A stretch of DNA of 64,000 nucleotides, taken from positions 1 to 64,000 of the forward strand of contig NZ_JAMJFL010000019.1 in NCBI RefSeq assembly GCF_023544665.1, in the 5' to 3' direction. Below, one piece after another: positions 38,367 to 47,157 of the stretch; position 1 is the first letter of the stretch; every line of letters begins with the position of its first letter. Made by a program: the position numbers and the translations under genes. A model generated the notes under the pieces. It saw nothing but the letters and a program-made list of their open reading frames with translations. It made no database searches and had not been told where the DNA came from. Source of the stretch: Streptomyces sp. YS415. Its GTDB lineage: Bacteria > Actinomycetota > Actinomycetes > Streptomycetales > Streptomycetaceae.

Positions 38367-38786
38367 TCACCGACTCGCCCCGAGTGATTCGCGCCGGTCT
38401 CCGGTCGCCCGCCGCGCGTACACCTCGATCTCGATCTTCATCCGAGGGTCGGCCAGGCCGCACATCAGCATGGTGGCGGCCGGGCGGACCTCTTTGAAGC
38501 GGCGGCGCAGGACCGGCCAGCAAGGCTCGAAGTCGGCACGGTCGGGCAGCAGGTAGCGCACCCGCACCACGTCGGCGAACGTGCACTGCGCCTCCGTCAG
38601 GGCGGCCTCGATGTTGCGCAGGCACTGCTCGGCCTGTTCCACCACGTCGTCGGAGATCGTCATGGTGGCGTAGTCGAAGCCGGTCGTCCCGGACACATGC
38701 ACCCAGTCGCCGTCCACCACGGCGCGGGCGTAGCCGATCTGCTCCTCGAAGGGGGAGCCGCTGAGGATCGCACGTCGCTCTGTCAT
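38367..38786 (-). CDS. RidA/YjgF-family protein
   Basis: A 139-residue protein of the Rid family: GYARAVVDGDWVHVSGTTGFDYATM, AEQCLRNIEAALTEAQCTFADVVRVRYLL and an IEIEVYARRA end. Rid proteins hydrolyse reactive enamines and imines. The catalytic Arg of the RidA subfamily (in an x-R-P type motif) is not obvious, so it may be a Rid paralogue with another ligand. A TAACGT -10 lies 7 nt before the ATG, suggesting a leaderless message. It is divergent from a LysR regulator, which may control it. Confidence 0.82.
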   Translation of the reverse strand: MTERRAILSGSPFEEQIGYARAVVDGDWVHVSGTTGFDYATMTISDDVVEQAEQCLRNIEAALTEAQCTFADVVRVRYLLPDRADFEPCWPVLRRRFKEVRPAATMLMCGLADPRMKIEIEVYARRATGDRRESLGASR

Positions 38787-38858
38787 GCGCCGCACGTTAG
38801 GTGACCAGCAGGTATACGTCTAATACGGGCGTCGTCATGAGTTGATATCTCTAGGCGT

Positions 38859-39797
38859 ATGGAACGCCCAGAGCTGCCTCTGCCCCAGCTGCACGCATTC
38901 GTCGTACTCGCCGAGGAACTCCACTTCGGTCACACGGCCGCCCGCCTGGGCATCGCGCAGCCGCCGTTGAGCCAGCAGATCCGACGTCTGGAGGACAAGG
39001 TCGGCCATCCGCTGTTCCGCCGTGAGCCCGGGCGCGTCACTCTCACTCCCGCCGGGCGCGAACTGCTGCCCGCCGCCCAGCGGGCTCTCGGCGAGCTCGC
39101 GAACGGACTGGCCGCCGCCCGGGCCGTCGGATCAGGCCGGGTCGGCCGGCTGCGCATCGGCTTCGCCGCCTCCCTCGCCCTGACCGTCCTGCCCCGGCTG
39201 CTGCGCGACTTCCGGCAGCGGTTCCCCGGCGTGCACCTGGACATCCGGGAGATGACGACCACCCCGCAGATCGCCGCCCTGCGCGACCGGACCCTCGACA
39301 TCGGCCTGCTGCGGGAACCCGAGGACGCCGCCCCGGAGCTGGCCTTCCGGACGGTGCTCACCGAACCGTTCGTCGCCGTGCTGCCGTCCACCCACCCGCT
39401 GACGGCCCACCGCACGGTGCCCCTGGCGCAGTTGGCCGGCTCGCCCTTCGTGCTGCTCCCCCGCGAGATCGGGCCAGGCCTGCACGACCGGATCACCGGC
39501 CTGTGCACCGCGGCGGGCTTCACCCCTCGGATCGTTCAGCACGCCGTGGAGTGGCAGACCGTGTGCGCCCTGGTCGAGACCGGCCTGGGGGTCTCCCTCG
39601 CCCCGGCGAGCATTCGCCGTATGCGGCTGAGGGGCGTCGCCTTCCGCGGGCTCGGCCCCGGCACCGCCCGCACGCGCGTCGCCGTCGCCTGGCGCACGAA
39701 CGACGAGAACCCGCTGGTCACCCAGATGCTGGAGACGATCGGCCGACCGGTCCACGCACACTCGCCCGCACCGCCGGACGCCAGCCCTTCCAGGTGA
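38859..39797 (+). CDS. LysR-family transcriptional regulator
   Basis: A 312-residue LTTR. The N-terminal winged helix reads LHAFVVLAEELHFGHTAARLGIAQPPLSQQIRRLEDKVGHPLFRR; the periplasmic-binding-like effector domain follows (GRLRIGFAASLALTVLPRLL, DIGLLREPEDAAPELAFR). It is divergent from the RidA gene across a 72-bp region rich in ATACG/CGTAT inverted segments, the usual location of LysR sites. The effector is unknown. Confidence 0.9.
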   Translation: MERPELPLPQLHAFVVLAEELHFGHTAARLGIAQPPLSQQIRRLEDKVGHPLFRREPGRVTLTPAGRELLPAAQRALGELANGLAAARAVGSGRVGRLRIGFAASLALTVLPRLLRDFRQRFPGVHLDIREMTTTPQIAALRDRTLDIGLLREPEDAAPELAFRTVLTEPFVAVLPSTHPLTAHRTVPLAQLAGSPFVLLPREIGPGLHDRITGLCTAAGFTPRIVQHAVEWQTVCALVETGLGVSLAPASIRRMRLRGVAFRGLGPGTARTRVAVAWRTNDENPLVTQMLETIGRPVHAHSPAPPDASPSR

Positions 39798-39893
39798 ATT
39801 GCGCGCTCGGGTCGACTCCACGGCGGGAGTGCGCGGTAAGGCCCGATCGGGTTCTTGCACGGTGTGGGCCCCCGATGCCGAAGGAGAGCAGCC

Positions 39894-40103
39894 ATGCGCG
39901 TACGCGTCACCCTCGTCCCCGCCGCCCTGACCGCCACCGTTCTCGCCGCCGCCGGCGACGCCGCCGCCCACGACGCCCCAGGAGTGCATGTCTCCAACAA
40001 CGCGCCCGTGGTCACCGTGGTCAACACCGTCGAGGTCGACGACCCGCTGGAGGACGTCCTGGAACACACCCTCAACTTCGGGGACGGCTACAACTGGGGC
40101 TGA
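39894..40103 (+). CDS. Small secreted protein
   Basis: A 69-residue protein with a signal peptide (MRVRVTLVPAALTATVLAAA, cleavage likely near AAAHDA). The mature part is about 45 residues, beginning HDAPGVHVSNNAPVVTVVNT and ending GDGYNWG, acidic and without cysteine. AAGGAGAGC precedes the ATG. The beta-prone VVTVVNTVEV stretch is reminiscent of surface-active small proteins, but it lacks the chaplin signature. Function unknown. Confidence 0.6.
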   Translation: MRVRVTLVPAALTATVLAAAGDAAAHDAPGVHVSNNAPVVTVVNTVEVDDPLEDVLEHTLNFGDGYNWG

Positions 40104-40228
40104 ACCCCGGCCCGGCCCGGAAACCCGGCGCCGCCGGTGCACGCCCCGGCGCGTGTGCGGGCGTGCGCCGTGCCTGCGCCCCCGGGGAGCGCTTGTCAGC
40201 CGACCTGATCAGGCACTACTGTCACCAC

Positions 40229-40386
40229 GCCTTGGTGAACGGGAAATCCGGTGTGATGCCGGTGCGGCCCTCGCCACTGTGATCGGGAAGTCCGGCTCCG
40301 GCCCTCGCGGGCAGCCACTGGGTCCTAGGACCCGGGAAGGCGGAGTACGGGCGGTGTCACCCGTCAGCCAGGAGACCGGCCAAGGC
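40229..40386 (+). promoter_or_regulatory. Cobalamin riboswitch
   Basis: Diagnostic elements are present in order: GCCTTGG (40229-40235) pairs with CCAAGGC (40380-40386) as the closing stem; then GGGAA and the GCCGGTGCGG segment; GCCACTGT (40273-40280); and the B12 box AGCCAGGAGACC (40366-40377). It lies 42 bp before cbiM. Adenosylcobalamin binding normally lowers expression of the downstream genes. Confidence 0.93.
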
Positions 40387-40428
40387 GCGTCAACCATCCA
40401 CGAGGTGCTGGAGAGGGTCTGCTGAGCC

Positions 40429-41136
40429 ATGCACATAGCCGAGGGATTTCTGCCTCCGGCGCACGCCGTCGCCTGGGGTGTCGCGTCCGCGCCGTTCGTC
40501 GTCCACGGAGTCCGGTCACTCACCCGTGAGGTCAGGGAGCACCCGGAGAGCACCCTGCTCCTCGGCGCCTCCGGAGCCTTCACCTTCGTCCTGTCCGCTC
40601 TCAAACTGCCCTCGGTGACCGGGAGCTGCTCCCACCCCACCGGCACCGGCCTGGGCGCCATCCTCTTCCGGCCGCCGATCATGGTGGTCCTGGGCACCAT
40701 CACCCTGCTCTTCCAGGCGCTGCTGCTCGCGCACGGCGGCCTGACCACCCTCGGCGCCAATGTCTTCTCCATGGCGATCGTCGGGCCCTGGGCCGGATAC
40801 GCCGTCTACAAGCTGCTACGGCGCTACGGCGCGCCGCTGATGGCCGCCGTGTTCTGCGGCGCGTTCGTCGCCGACCTGTCCACCTACTGCGTCACCAGCG
40901 TCCAGCTGGCGCTCGCGTTCCCCGACCCGAGCAGCGGGTTCCTGGGCGCGCTCGGCAAGTTCGGCTCCATCTTCGCCGTCACGCAGATCCCGCTCGCGGT
41001 GAGCGAGGGACTGCTCACCGTGCTCGTGATGCGGCTGCTGGTGCAGTCCAGCAAGGGCGAACTGACCCGGCTCGGCGTGCTCCTGACCGAAGGCAAGCGG
41101 GTCCGGACCGAGTCGAACGAGGCGGTGGCCCGGTGA
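40429..41136 (+). CDS. cbiM: Cobalt ECF transporter substrate-binding protein CbiM
   Basis: A 235-residue membrane protein. It starts MHIAEGFLPPAHAV; His2 together with the free amino terminus binds Co(II) in this family. The conserved LKLPSVTGSCSHPTGTGLGAILFRPP segment follows, and seven hydrophobic helices can be counted. It heads a cbiM-cbiN-cbiQ-cbiO operon under a cobalamin riboswitch and supplies cobalt for B12 synthesis. It overlaps cbiN by 4 bp. Confidence 0.95.
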   Translation: MHIAEGFLPPAHAVAWGVASAPFVVHGVRSLTREVREHPESTLLLGASGAFTFVLSALKLPSVTGSCSHPTGTGLGAILFRPPIMVVLGTITLLFQALLLAHGGLTTLGANVFSMAIVGPWAGYAVYKLLRRYGAPLMAAVFCGAFVADLSTYCVTSVQLALAFPDPSSGFLGALGKFGSIFAVTQIPLAVSEGLLTVLVMRLLVQSSKGELTRLGVLLTEGKRVRTESNEAVAR

Positions 41137-41495
41137 AGCGCAACACGAAGATCAACCTGCTGCTCCTGCTGGCCGTGGCGCTGCTCGCGGTCATGCCGCT
41201 CGCCCTCGGTCTCGGCGACCACAAGGAGGAGCCGTTCACGGGCTCCGACGGCGAGGCGGAGACGGCGATCACCGAGATCGACCCGGACTACGAACCCTGG
41301 TTCTCGCCCCTGTACGAGCCGCCGTCCGGGGAGATCGAGTCGGCGCTGTTCTCCCTCCAGGCAGCCCTCGGCGCGGGTGTCCTCTGCTACTACTTCGGTC
41401 TGCGGCGCGGCCGGAAGCAGGGGGAGCAGCGGGCTCTGGAACGCGATGCCGCGGGTGCGCGGGGTGCCGGGGAATCCGACCGCGAAGGGGTCTGA
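41133..41495 (+). CDS. cbiN: Cobalt transporter accessory protein CbiN
   Basis: A 120-residue protein with two transmembrane helices: INLLLLLAVALLAVMPLALGL, and SALFSLQAALGAGVLCYYFGL. Between them is an acidic extracellular loop with FTGSDGEAETAITEIDPDYEPW, the conserved CbiN segment. CbiN helps load metal into CbiM. It starts with GTG overlapping cbiM and carries a basic, polar C-terminal extension. Confidence 0.93.
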   Translation: MKRNTKINLLLLLAVALLAVMPLALGLGDHKEEPFTGSDGEAETAITEIDPDYEPWFSPLYEPPSGEIESALFSLQAALGAGVLCYYFGLRRGRKQGEQRALERDAAGARGAGESDREGV

Positions 41496-41501
41496 TCCCG
41501 G

Positions 41502-42251
41502 GTGCTGCCGATCGACGCGGCGGCGCACAGCAGTCGCTGGCGCCGGCGCCATCCCGTGGACAAGGCCGTGCTCGGGCTCGGCCTGACCGTCCTCGCGATC
41601 TCGCTGCCGCCGTGGCCGGGCGCCGCCCTGGTCCTCGTGACGTCCCTGATCGTTCTGCTGGGTCCGGCGGGTGTGCCGGGCCGGAAACTGTGGCGCGCCT
41701 ACCGGGTGCCGCTGGGCTTCTGCGTGACCGGCGCGGCCACGCTGCTCGTCCAGGTGGGCGGGCCGCACGGGTTCGTCTCCCTCGCCGACGACGGTCCGCT
41801 GCGCGCCGGGGAGTTGCTGCTGCGCACCTCGGCGGCCTCCCTGGGCGTGCTGCTGTTCGCGTTCACCACACCGATGTCGGATCTGCTGCCCCGGCTGGTG
41901 AAGGCGGGCGTGCCGGCGGCCGTGGTCGACGTGGCGCTGGTGACGTACCGGATGAGCTTCCTGCTGCTGGACTCGATGCGCCGGGTCCGGGAGGCGCAGG
42001 CCGCCCGGCTCGGGCACACCACGCGGGCGGCGACCTGGCGGTCGCTGGGCGGGCTCGGGGCCACCGCCTTCGTGCGGGCCTTCGAGCGGGCCGTGCGGCT
42101 GCAGTCGGGGCTCGCCGGACGCGGCTACGACGGCACGCTGCGCGTGCTGGTGCCCGAGGCCCGCGTGTCCGCCCGTTTCACGGCCGCGAGTTGCGGGCTC
42201 CTCGTCGCGCTGGCCGCCCTCACCGTCGTACTGGAAGGTCCCCTGTCATGA
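41502..42251 (+). CDS. cbiQ: Cobalt ECF transporter transmembrane protein CbiQ
   Basis: A 249-residue T-component. It has several hydrophobic helices (GLTVLAISLPPWPGAALVLV and others) and the coupling motif region AQAARLGHTTRAATWRSLGG with a second Ala-Arg motif (RLQSGLAGRGYDGTLRV). These helices contact the ATPase. The start is GTG 41502. It overlaps cbiO by 4 bp. Confidence 0.92.
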   Translation: MLPIDAAAHSSRWRRRHPVDKAVLGLGLTVLAISLPPWPGAALVLVTSLIVLLGPAGVPGRKLWRAYRVPLGFCVTGAATLLVQVGGPHGFVSLADDGPLRAGELLLRTSAASLGVLLFAFTTPMSDLLPRLVKAGVPAAVVDVALVTYRMSFLLLDSMRRVREAQAARLGHTTRAATWRSLGGLGATAFVRAFERAVRLQSGLAGRGYDGTLRVLVPEARVSARFTAASCGLLVALAALTVVLEGPLS

Positions 42252-43090
42252 GCGAGTTGGTCGCCCTCCAGGACGCGTCCTACGCCTACGAGGAAGGGCC
42301 GGTCGTGCTCGACGGGCTGGACTTCGAGGTGTGCGAGGGGCGGGCGCTGGCGCTGCTCGGACGCAACGGCAGCGGCAAGACCACGCTGATGCGGCTGCTG
42401 AGCGGCGGACTGCGGCCGCGCACGGGCCGGCTGACCGTCGAGGGCAAGGTGGTCTCGTACGACCGCAAGGGGCTGACCCGGTTGCGGACCACGGTGCAGT
42501 TGGTGGTGCAGGATCCGGACGATCAGCTGTTCGCGGCGTCCGTCGGGCAGGACGTGTCCTTCGGGCCGCTCAATCTCGGGCTGACCAGCACCGAGGTGCG
42601 CGGGCGGGTCGAGGAGGCGCTGGCCGCTCTGGACATCACGGCGCTGGCCGACCGGCCCACCCATCTGCTCTCCTACGGCCAGCGCAAGCGGACGGCCATC
42701 GCGGGCGCGGTGGCGATGCGGCCGCGGGTGCTGATCCTCGACGAGCCGACCGCCGGGCTCGATCCGGACGGACAGGAGCGGCTGCTCGCCACGCTGGAGC
42801 GGCTGCGGGCGAGCGGTACGACGGTGGTCATGGCCACCCATGACGTCGATCTCGCACTGCGCTGGGCCGATGACGCGGCGCTGCTCACCCCGGGCGGCGT
42901 CCGCACGGGTCCCGCGCCGCGGATGCTGGCCCGTACGGATCTCCTGCGGGAGGCCGGGCTGCGGTTGCCGTGGGGGGTGGCCGCGGCGGAACTCCTGCGC
43001 GCGCGAGGCCTGTTGGGCGACGATGCCGCAGGTCCCCGTACCCCTGACGAGCTCGCCGCGCTGGCCGCGTCGGCACCGGCGGACGGCTGA
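42248..43090 (+). CDS. cbiO: Cobalt ECF transporter ATPase CbiO
   Basis: A 280-residue ABC ATPase. Walker A GRNGSGKTT, Q-loop VQDPDDQLFA, signature LLSYGQRKRTAIAGAVAM, Walker B RVLILDEPTAGLDPDG and switch His in MATHDVDLAL are all visible. The signature reads LSYGQ rather than LSGGQ, which is common in energy-coupling-factor ATPases. It energises cobalt uptake with CbiM, CbiN and CbiQ and is the last gene of the operon. Confidence 0.94.
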   Translation: MSELVALQDASYAYEEGPVVLDGLDFEVCEGRALALLGRNGSGKTTLMRLLSGGLRPRTGRLTVEGKVVSYDRKGLTRLRTTVQLVVQDPDDQLFAASVGQDVSFGPLNLGLTSTEVRGRVEEALAALDITALADRPTHLLSYGQRKRTAIAGAVAMRPRVLILDEPTAGLDPDGQERLLATLERLRASGTTVVMATHDVDLALRWADDAALLTPGGVRTGPAPRMLARTDLLREAGLRLPWGVAAAELLRARGLLGDDAAGPRTPDELAALAASAPADG

Positions 43091-43150
43091 CGCGCCCGGG
43101 GCGTGGAAAAGGAATTGCCGTGGGCGTCCGGCTCACGTTGGCTGGGCGGC

Positions 43151-43690
43151 ATGGCTGACCTGAGTACCGACCGTCTCCTGCTGCGTCGCTGGCAGGACTC
43201 CGACCTGGAACCGTGGGCGGCGATGAACGCCGATCCCGAGGTGCGCAAGCATCTGGGTCCGGCGCTGACCCGTGAGCAGAGCGACGCTTCCGTGGGGCGC
43301 TTCCTGGCCGAGTTCGACCGGCGAGGTCATGGGTGGTGGGCGGTGGAGGTGCGGGCCACGGGTGACTTCATCGGCTTCGCGGGCCTTGACGAGGTGGAGG
43401 ACGACACCCCGTTCGACGGGGTGGAGATCGGCTGGCGGCTCGCCCGGCCGGCCTGGGGGCAGGGGTACGCGACCGAGGCCGCCAGGGCGGTCCTGGCGTA
43501 CGGCTTCGACACCCTCGGCCTGCCGGAGATCCTCGCCGTGACCACGGCCACCAACTTCCGTTCCCAGGCGGTGATGCGCCGCATCGGCATGACCCGGGCC
43601 CCCGAGCACGACTTCGACGACCTCACGGCACCAAAGGGGCCCCTGCGTCCGAACGTGGTGTACCGGAAGACGCCGCCCGTCCGGTCTTGA
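43151..43690 (+). CDS. GNAT-family N-acetyltransferase (RimJ/RimL type)
   Basis: A 179-residue acetyltransferase: STDRLLLRRWQDSDLEPWAAMNAD at the start, then GVEIGWRLARPAWGQGYATEAARAVLAYGF with the acetyl-CoA pyrophosphate loop, and RSQAVMRRIGM. I choose ATG 43151 over a GTG at 43103 because family homologues begin near TDRLLLR. The substrate is unknown. Confidence 0.85.
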   Translation: MADLSTDRLLLRRWQDSDLEPWAAMNADPEVRKHLGPALTREQSDASVGRFLAEFDRRGHGWWAVEVRATGDFIGFAGLDEVEDDTPFDGVEIGWRLARPAWGQGYATEAARAVLAYGFDTLGLPEILAVTTATNFRSQAVMRRIGMTRAPEHDFDDLTAPKGPLRPNVVYRKTPPVRS

Positions 43691-43732
43691 GACGTCAGCG
43701 CTCATTCCATCTGCCAAGACGGGAGGTTCAGC

Positions 43733-44239
43733 ATGTCGTACCCGGAGGACCTGCGGTATCCGCCGTCCCGCTACCACGGCGACCGGGGGGAAGTGAACGC
43801 CGTCTTCCGCCCCGCCTACACCCCGCCGGACATCTCCTCGCCCGGCGGCTCGACGCACTACCTCGCCACCAGCGAGTCGACCGGAGGGGAGTTCGGCCTG
43901 TACAAGGCGGAGTTGGCGCCCCGGTCCGCCGGAGCGAAGACCCACTTCCACAAGACCATCTCGGAGTCCTTCTACGTCCTCTCGGGCGAACTGGAGCTCT
44001 ACAACGACGAGAAGTGGGTCACCGGCCGCGCGGGCGACTTCCCGTACGTGCCGGTCGGCGGCCTGCACGCCTTCAAGAACGTGACCGACGAGCCGACGTC
44101 CATGCTCATGCTCTTCTCCCCGGGCGCCCCACGCGAGGAGTACTTCGAGCAGGTCGCGGAGATGGCACAGCGCGGCGGCGAGGAACTCAAACGGTTCCGC
44201 GTCCGCCACGACAGCTACTTCGTCGAGGACTTCGATTGA
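43733..44239 (+). CDS. Cupin-domain protein
   Basis: A 168-residue single-cupin protein. Motif 1 is GAKTHFHKTISESFYVLSGELEL (two His and a Glu as metal ligands), motif 2 is DFPYVPVGGLHAFKN. GGGAGG precedes the ATG. The stop is immediately followed by the stop codon of the convergent esterase gene (44240), with no gap. It could be an enzyme or a sensor; the substrate is unknown. Confidence 0.85.
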   Translation: MSYPEDLRYPPSRYHGDRGEVNAVFRPAYTPPDISSPGGSTHYLATSESTGGEFGLYKAELAPRSAGAKTHFHKTISESFYVLSGELELYNDEKWVTGRAGDFPYVPVGGLHAFKNVTDEPTSMLMLFSPGAPREEYFEQVAEMAQRGGEELKRFRVRHDSYFVEDFD

Positions 44240-45760
44240 TCACGAGGTCGTCAGCGGCAGGGTCGTGAAGGTGTGTTCCTCCCACAGGCGGCGGGACGCC
44301 TCCTCCGGGTAGGCGGTGACCGTGGGTTCGGTGTCGAGGAGCTGGACGAGACGTCGTCCGGTGTCGTAGGCGGGCCAGCCGGGGTCTCCCCCGGTGGCGA
44401 AGGCGGCCCAGGCGGAGCGGATGCGGGCGGACAGCGCCTCGGTCCCGGCGGAGGGCGCGGGGCCGATCAGCAGGGCGCCGACGCCGTCGTAGACGCCGAA
44501 GGTGAGAGGTATGTCCAGGCCGTGGCAGGCGCCCAGGGCACCGCCGCCCGCGGGGGCCGGCCAGGTGAGCTCGTAGACGTGAGCGCGACCGCCGCCGGCG
44601 ACGTGCGCCTCGGCCAGGTGCACCGTGGGCATGCGGAACAGCCAGTCGGAGTGGACGAGTTCGAAGAGGCGCTCCGCCGAGGCGCCCGGGAAGGCGGCGC
44701 GATAGGTGCGCCCGGCGTCCGGGGCCGGACCGAACAGGCTCAGGGCGGTGGCGGCGCGGGTGTCGTCCACCCTGCCGAGCAGACCGCCGAGCAGGAGGAA
44801 CAGCCGGTACTCGTCCCGGGTGTGCCCGGCGATCAGCTCCACGCCCCGGGCTGCACCGCTCGCCAGCGCCTCCCAGGGCGCGCGGGTGAGAACCTCGCCG
44901 TCGACGACCGGCGCGTACGGCGTCGCGGTGTGGGCGACCGCGCCCCAGCGGTGCGCGTACTCACGCATCCGCCCCCTCAGTGCCACCCCTGCCTCGGGCA
45001 GCTTGCGCGGGTCCACGCCGGACAGGTCGGCCGCCGTGGGCCGCAGCTCCAGCTGCCCGGCGAGCGCCCCGGCGATGTCCACGGCCAGCTCGTCCGAGAA
45101 GAACGTGCCCGGGAAGCTCTGGAGGATGGCCCGCCGGAACAGGCCCCGCGTCCGGTCCATGGCCAGCAGCGCGGCGATCGACCCCGCGCCGGCCGACTCG
45201 CCGAAGACGGTGACCCGGTCGGGGTCACCGCCGAAAGCGCCGATGTTCTCGCGCACCCACTCCAGCGCCGCCACCTGGTCGAGCAGCCCGCGGTTGGCGG
45301 GGGCGCCCTCGATCCGGGCGAACCCCTCGATCCCGACCCGGTAGTTGAAGGTGACGACGACCAGGTCACCGTCGCGTGAGAGGCGTCCGCCGTCGTAGGC
45401 GGGATCGTCGGCGGAACCGAACTTGTAGGCGCCGCCATAGATCCAGACCATCACCGGTCGGCGGGCCGCCTCGTCCACGTCCGGCGTCCAGACGTTGACC
45501 GTGAGCCAGTCGTCTCCGGTGACCGTGCTGTCGACGGTCGTGTCCTCGGGGCCGAAGGGCTCCTGCGGGGGCGGCGGGCCGTAGGCGAACGCCTCCCGCA
45601 CTCCGTCCCAGCGGCTCGCCGGGCAGGGGGCCATGAAGCGCGCGTCCCCCACCGGTGGCTGGGCGTACGGGATGCCGCGGAAGACCAGCGAGCCCGCCTC
45701 GCGACGGCCGCGCACAGCTCCTGACGCAGTCCTGACCTCTGGGTGTGCGGCACTGTTCAT
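44240..45760 (-). CDS. Type-B carboxylesterase
   Basis: A 506-residue alpha/beta hydrolase. The oxyanion region is VMVWIYGGAYKFGSAD, the nucleophile elbow VTVFGESAGAGSIAALLAMD, and the catalytic His lies in GACHGLDIPLTFGV. The N-terminal GIPYAQPPVGDARF is the type-B signature. It is cytosolic (no signal peptide). The start at 45760 has GGAGGAGCC upstream. It hydrolyses carboxylic esters; the natural substrate is unknown. Confidence 0.92.
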   Translation of the reverse strand: MNSAAHPEVRTASGAVRGRREAGSLVFRGIPYAQPPVGDARFMAPCPASRWDGVREAFAYGPPPPQEPFGPEDTTVDSTVTGDDWLTVNVWTPDVDEAARRPVMVWIYGGAYKFGSADDPAYDGGRLSRDGDLVVVTFNYRVGIEGFARIEGAPANRGLLDQVAALEWVRENIGAFGGDPDRVTVFGESAGAGSIAALLAMDRTRGLFRRAILQSFPGTFFSDELAVDIAGALAGQLELRPTAADLSGVDPRKLPEAGVALRGRMREYAHRWGAVAHTATPYAPVVDGEVLTRAPWEALASGAARGVELIAGHTRDEYRLFLLLGGLLGRVDDTRAATALSLFGPAPDAGRTYRAAFPGASAERLFELVHSDWLFRMPTVHLAEAHVAGGGRAHVYELTWPAPAGGGALGACHGLDIPLTFGVYDGVGALLIGPAPSAGTEALSARIRSAWAAFATGGDPGWPAYDTGRRLVQLLDTEPTVTAYPEEASRRLWEEHTFTTLPLTTS

Positions 45761-45803
45761 GAAGGCTCCTCCAGCGACGGTCCGCCTCGGCCCGGCCATC
45801 CTG

Positions 45804-46667
45804 TCAGAACCGGTAGCCGGTGAAATCGGTGAGGTGGACGTATCCGAGGCGCTGGTAGACGGCGTTGCTGGTGGGGTTGGCGGGGTCCGCGTACAGGACG
45901 ACGTCGGTGGCGCCCGCCGCCAGCGCGGCACGGCTCACCTCGGCGGTCACGGCGCCCGCGTAGCCGCGGCCCCGGAGGGGGGCCGGGGTGTAGACGGGGT
46001 CCACCCGGACCATGCCGGCGGCCATGGAGGTCGCGGCCGCCATGGACGCGGGAATGCCGTCCGGGGTCTCCCAGAAGGTGAAGTGCCGGTCGCCGAAGCG
46101 CGAGGCCTCCCAGGAGCCGGCGTCGATCAGGTCGAGGGAGGACTGCTCGCCGACCTCGACGCAGAACTCACGGCACCACCGCACGACTTGACGCCGGTCC
46201 TCCTCGCCGGTGACGCGGCCCCGGCCCGCCGGGGGCGGCTGCGGCGGGGTGAGCGTGCCGAGCCGGTAGAGGTGGGTCCGCCAGAAGGGGACCGGTGCGG
46301 CACCCGTGTGCCGGTGCCATGACTCGGCGAACACGGTGGCGGTGTCGTGGTCCGCGATGACGTCGGAGGGGGAGATGCCGAGGGCGGCCAGGTGGGGGGC
46401 AAGGGTTGCGGCCTGCTCGGCGGTGAGCGGGGTGAGGGTGAGGCGGCCGCGGGGGGTGCGGTAGAAGACGGCGCGGACCTCGCCCTCCGACTCCAGCCGG
46501 CCGAAGACGGTTGTCTCGGCGCCGGGTACGTCGGCCGCGCGCAGGCGGAGTTTCGCCATGTCCGTCAGAGGGGTGTTGTGCAGGGCCGGACGCGAACGCA
46601 GGAAATCCCCGGCGTGGGCGAGGAACTCGTCGATGTCCTCGGTGAGGTGCCAGTCGTATGGGCGCAT
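45804..46667 (-). CDS. GNAT-family acetyltransferase, two-lobed
   Basis: A 287-residue protein. The C-terminal lobe contains GMVRVDPVYTPAPLRGRGYAGAVTAEVS with the acetyl-CoA loop, and DVVLYADPANPTSNAVYQRLGY. The N-terminal lobe (residues 1-135) looks like a degenerate GNAT copy. Acceptor unknown. It is transcribed toward, but 43 bp short of, the esterase gene. Confidence 0.85.
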   Translation of the reverse strand: MRPYDWHLTEDIDEFLAHAGDFLRSRPALHNTPLTDMAKLRLRAADVPGAETTVFGRLESEGEVRAVFYRTPRGRLTLTPLTAEQAATLAPHLAALGISPSDVIADHDTATVFAESWHRHTGAAPVPFWRTHLYRLGTLTPPQPPPAGRGRVTGEEDRRQVVRWCREFCVEVGEQSSLDLIDAGSWEASRFGDRHFTFWETPDGIPASMAAATSMAAGMVRVDPVYTPAPLRGRGYAGAVTAEVSRAALAAGATDVVLYADPANPTSNAVYQRLGYVHLTDFTGYRF

Positions 46668-46758
46668 GATTCATGATCCCTGCTTGACGGAGTGCGGGCG
46701 CCCTCCCGCGCGGCTCGGGACCGTCCGGCGGATTTCTGATCAGTAGGGTCATAGCCCT

Positions 46759-47157
46759 ATGAAGGCTCTGATCGTGCTGTCCGCCGCGTTCGTCGTTTTC
46801 GTCGCGCCAACCTCCCTGGTGTGGCTGCTGGGTCGGCGCGCGAAGGTCCCCAACTGGACGCTGATCGTGTTCGTGCTGGCCGGGTGGCTGACCGTGTTCG
46901 CCGGGTGGTTCCTCTCGCAGCGCGCGCAGCCGAGCCTGTTTCCCGAAACGTCGCCCTGCCACGGCATCGACGCCACGCCTGTCTCCCAATACGTCCCGCC
47001 CGACTCCTTCTGCCGCCACGCCGACGGGGAACTGCGGACCGTGAACGGGCCGGACTCCCGGTTCGTGTTCTGGACGGCGGCCGGCACCACTGCGGCGATG
47101 CCGCTCGCCGCCGTCCGCGCGCGACGCCGTGCGGCAGCACCGTCCGCCACGGGCTAG
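46759..47157 (+). CDS. Small integral membrane protein
   Basis: A 132-residue protein with two N-terminal helices (ALIVLSAAFVVFVAPTSLVWLL; LIVFVLAGWLTVFAGWFL), a loop with two cysteines (SPCHGID, SFCRHAD) and a third helix near the end (FWTAAGTTAAMPLAAV). The cysteines would be extracytoplasmic. The stop overlaps the stop of the convergent FUSC gene within CTAG (47154-47157). Function unknown. Confidence 0.65.
   Translation: MKALIVLSAAFVVFVAPTSLVWLLGRRAKVPNWTLIVFVLAGWLTVFAGWFLSQRAQPSLFPETSPCHGIDATPVSQYVPPDSFCRHADGELRTVNGPDSRFVFWTAAGTTAAMPLAAVRARRRAAAPSATG

Noticed and set aside
39894..40103. Calling the small secreted protein a chaplin
   Set aside because: It has a signal peptide and a beta-prone stretch but lacks the conserved hydrophobic chaplin domain and its paired cysteines.
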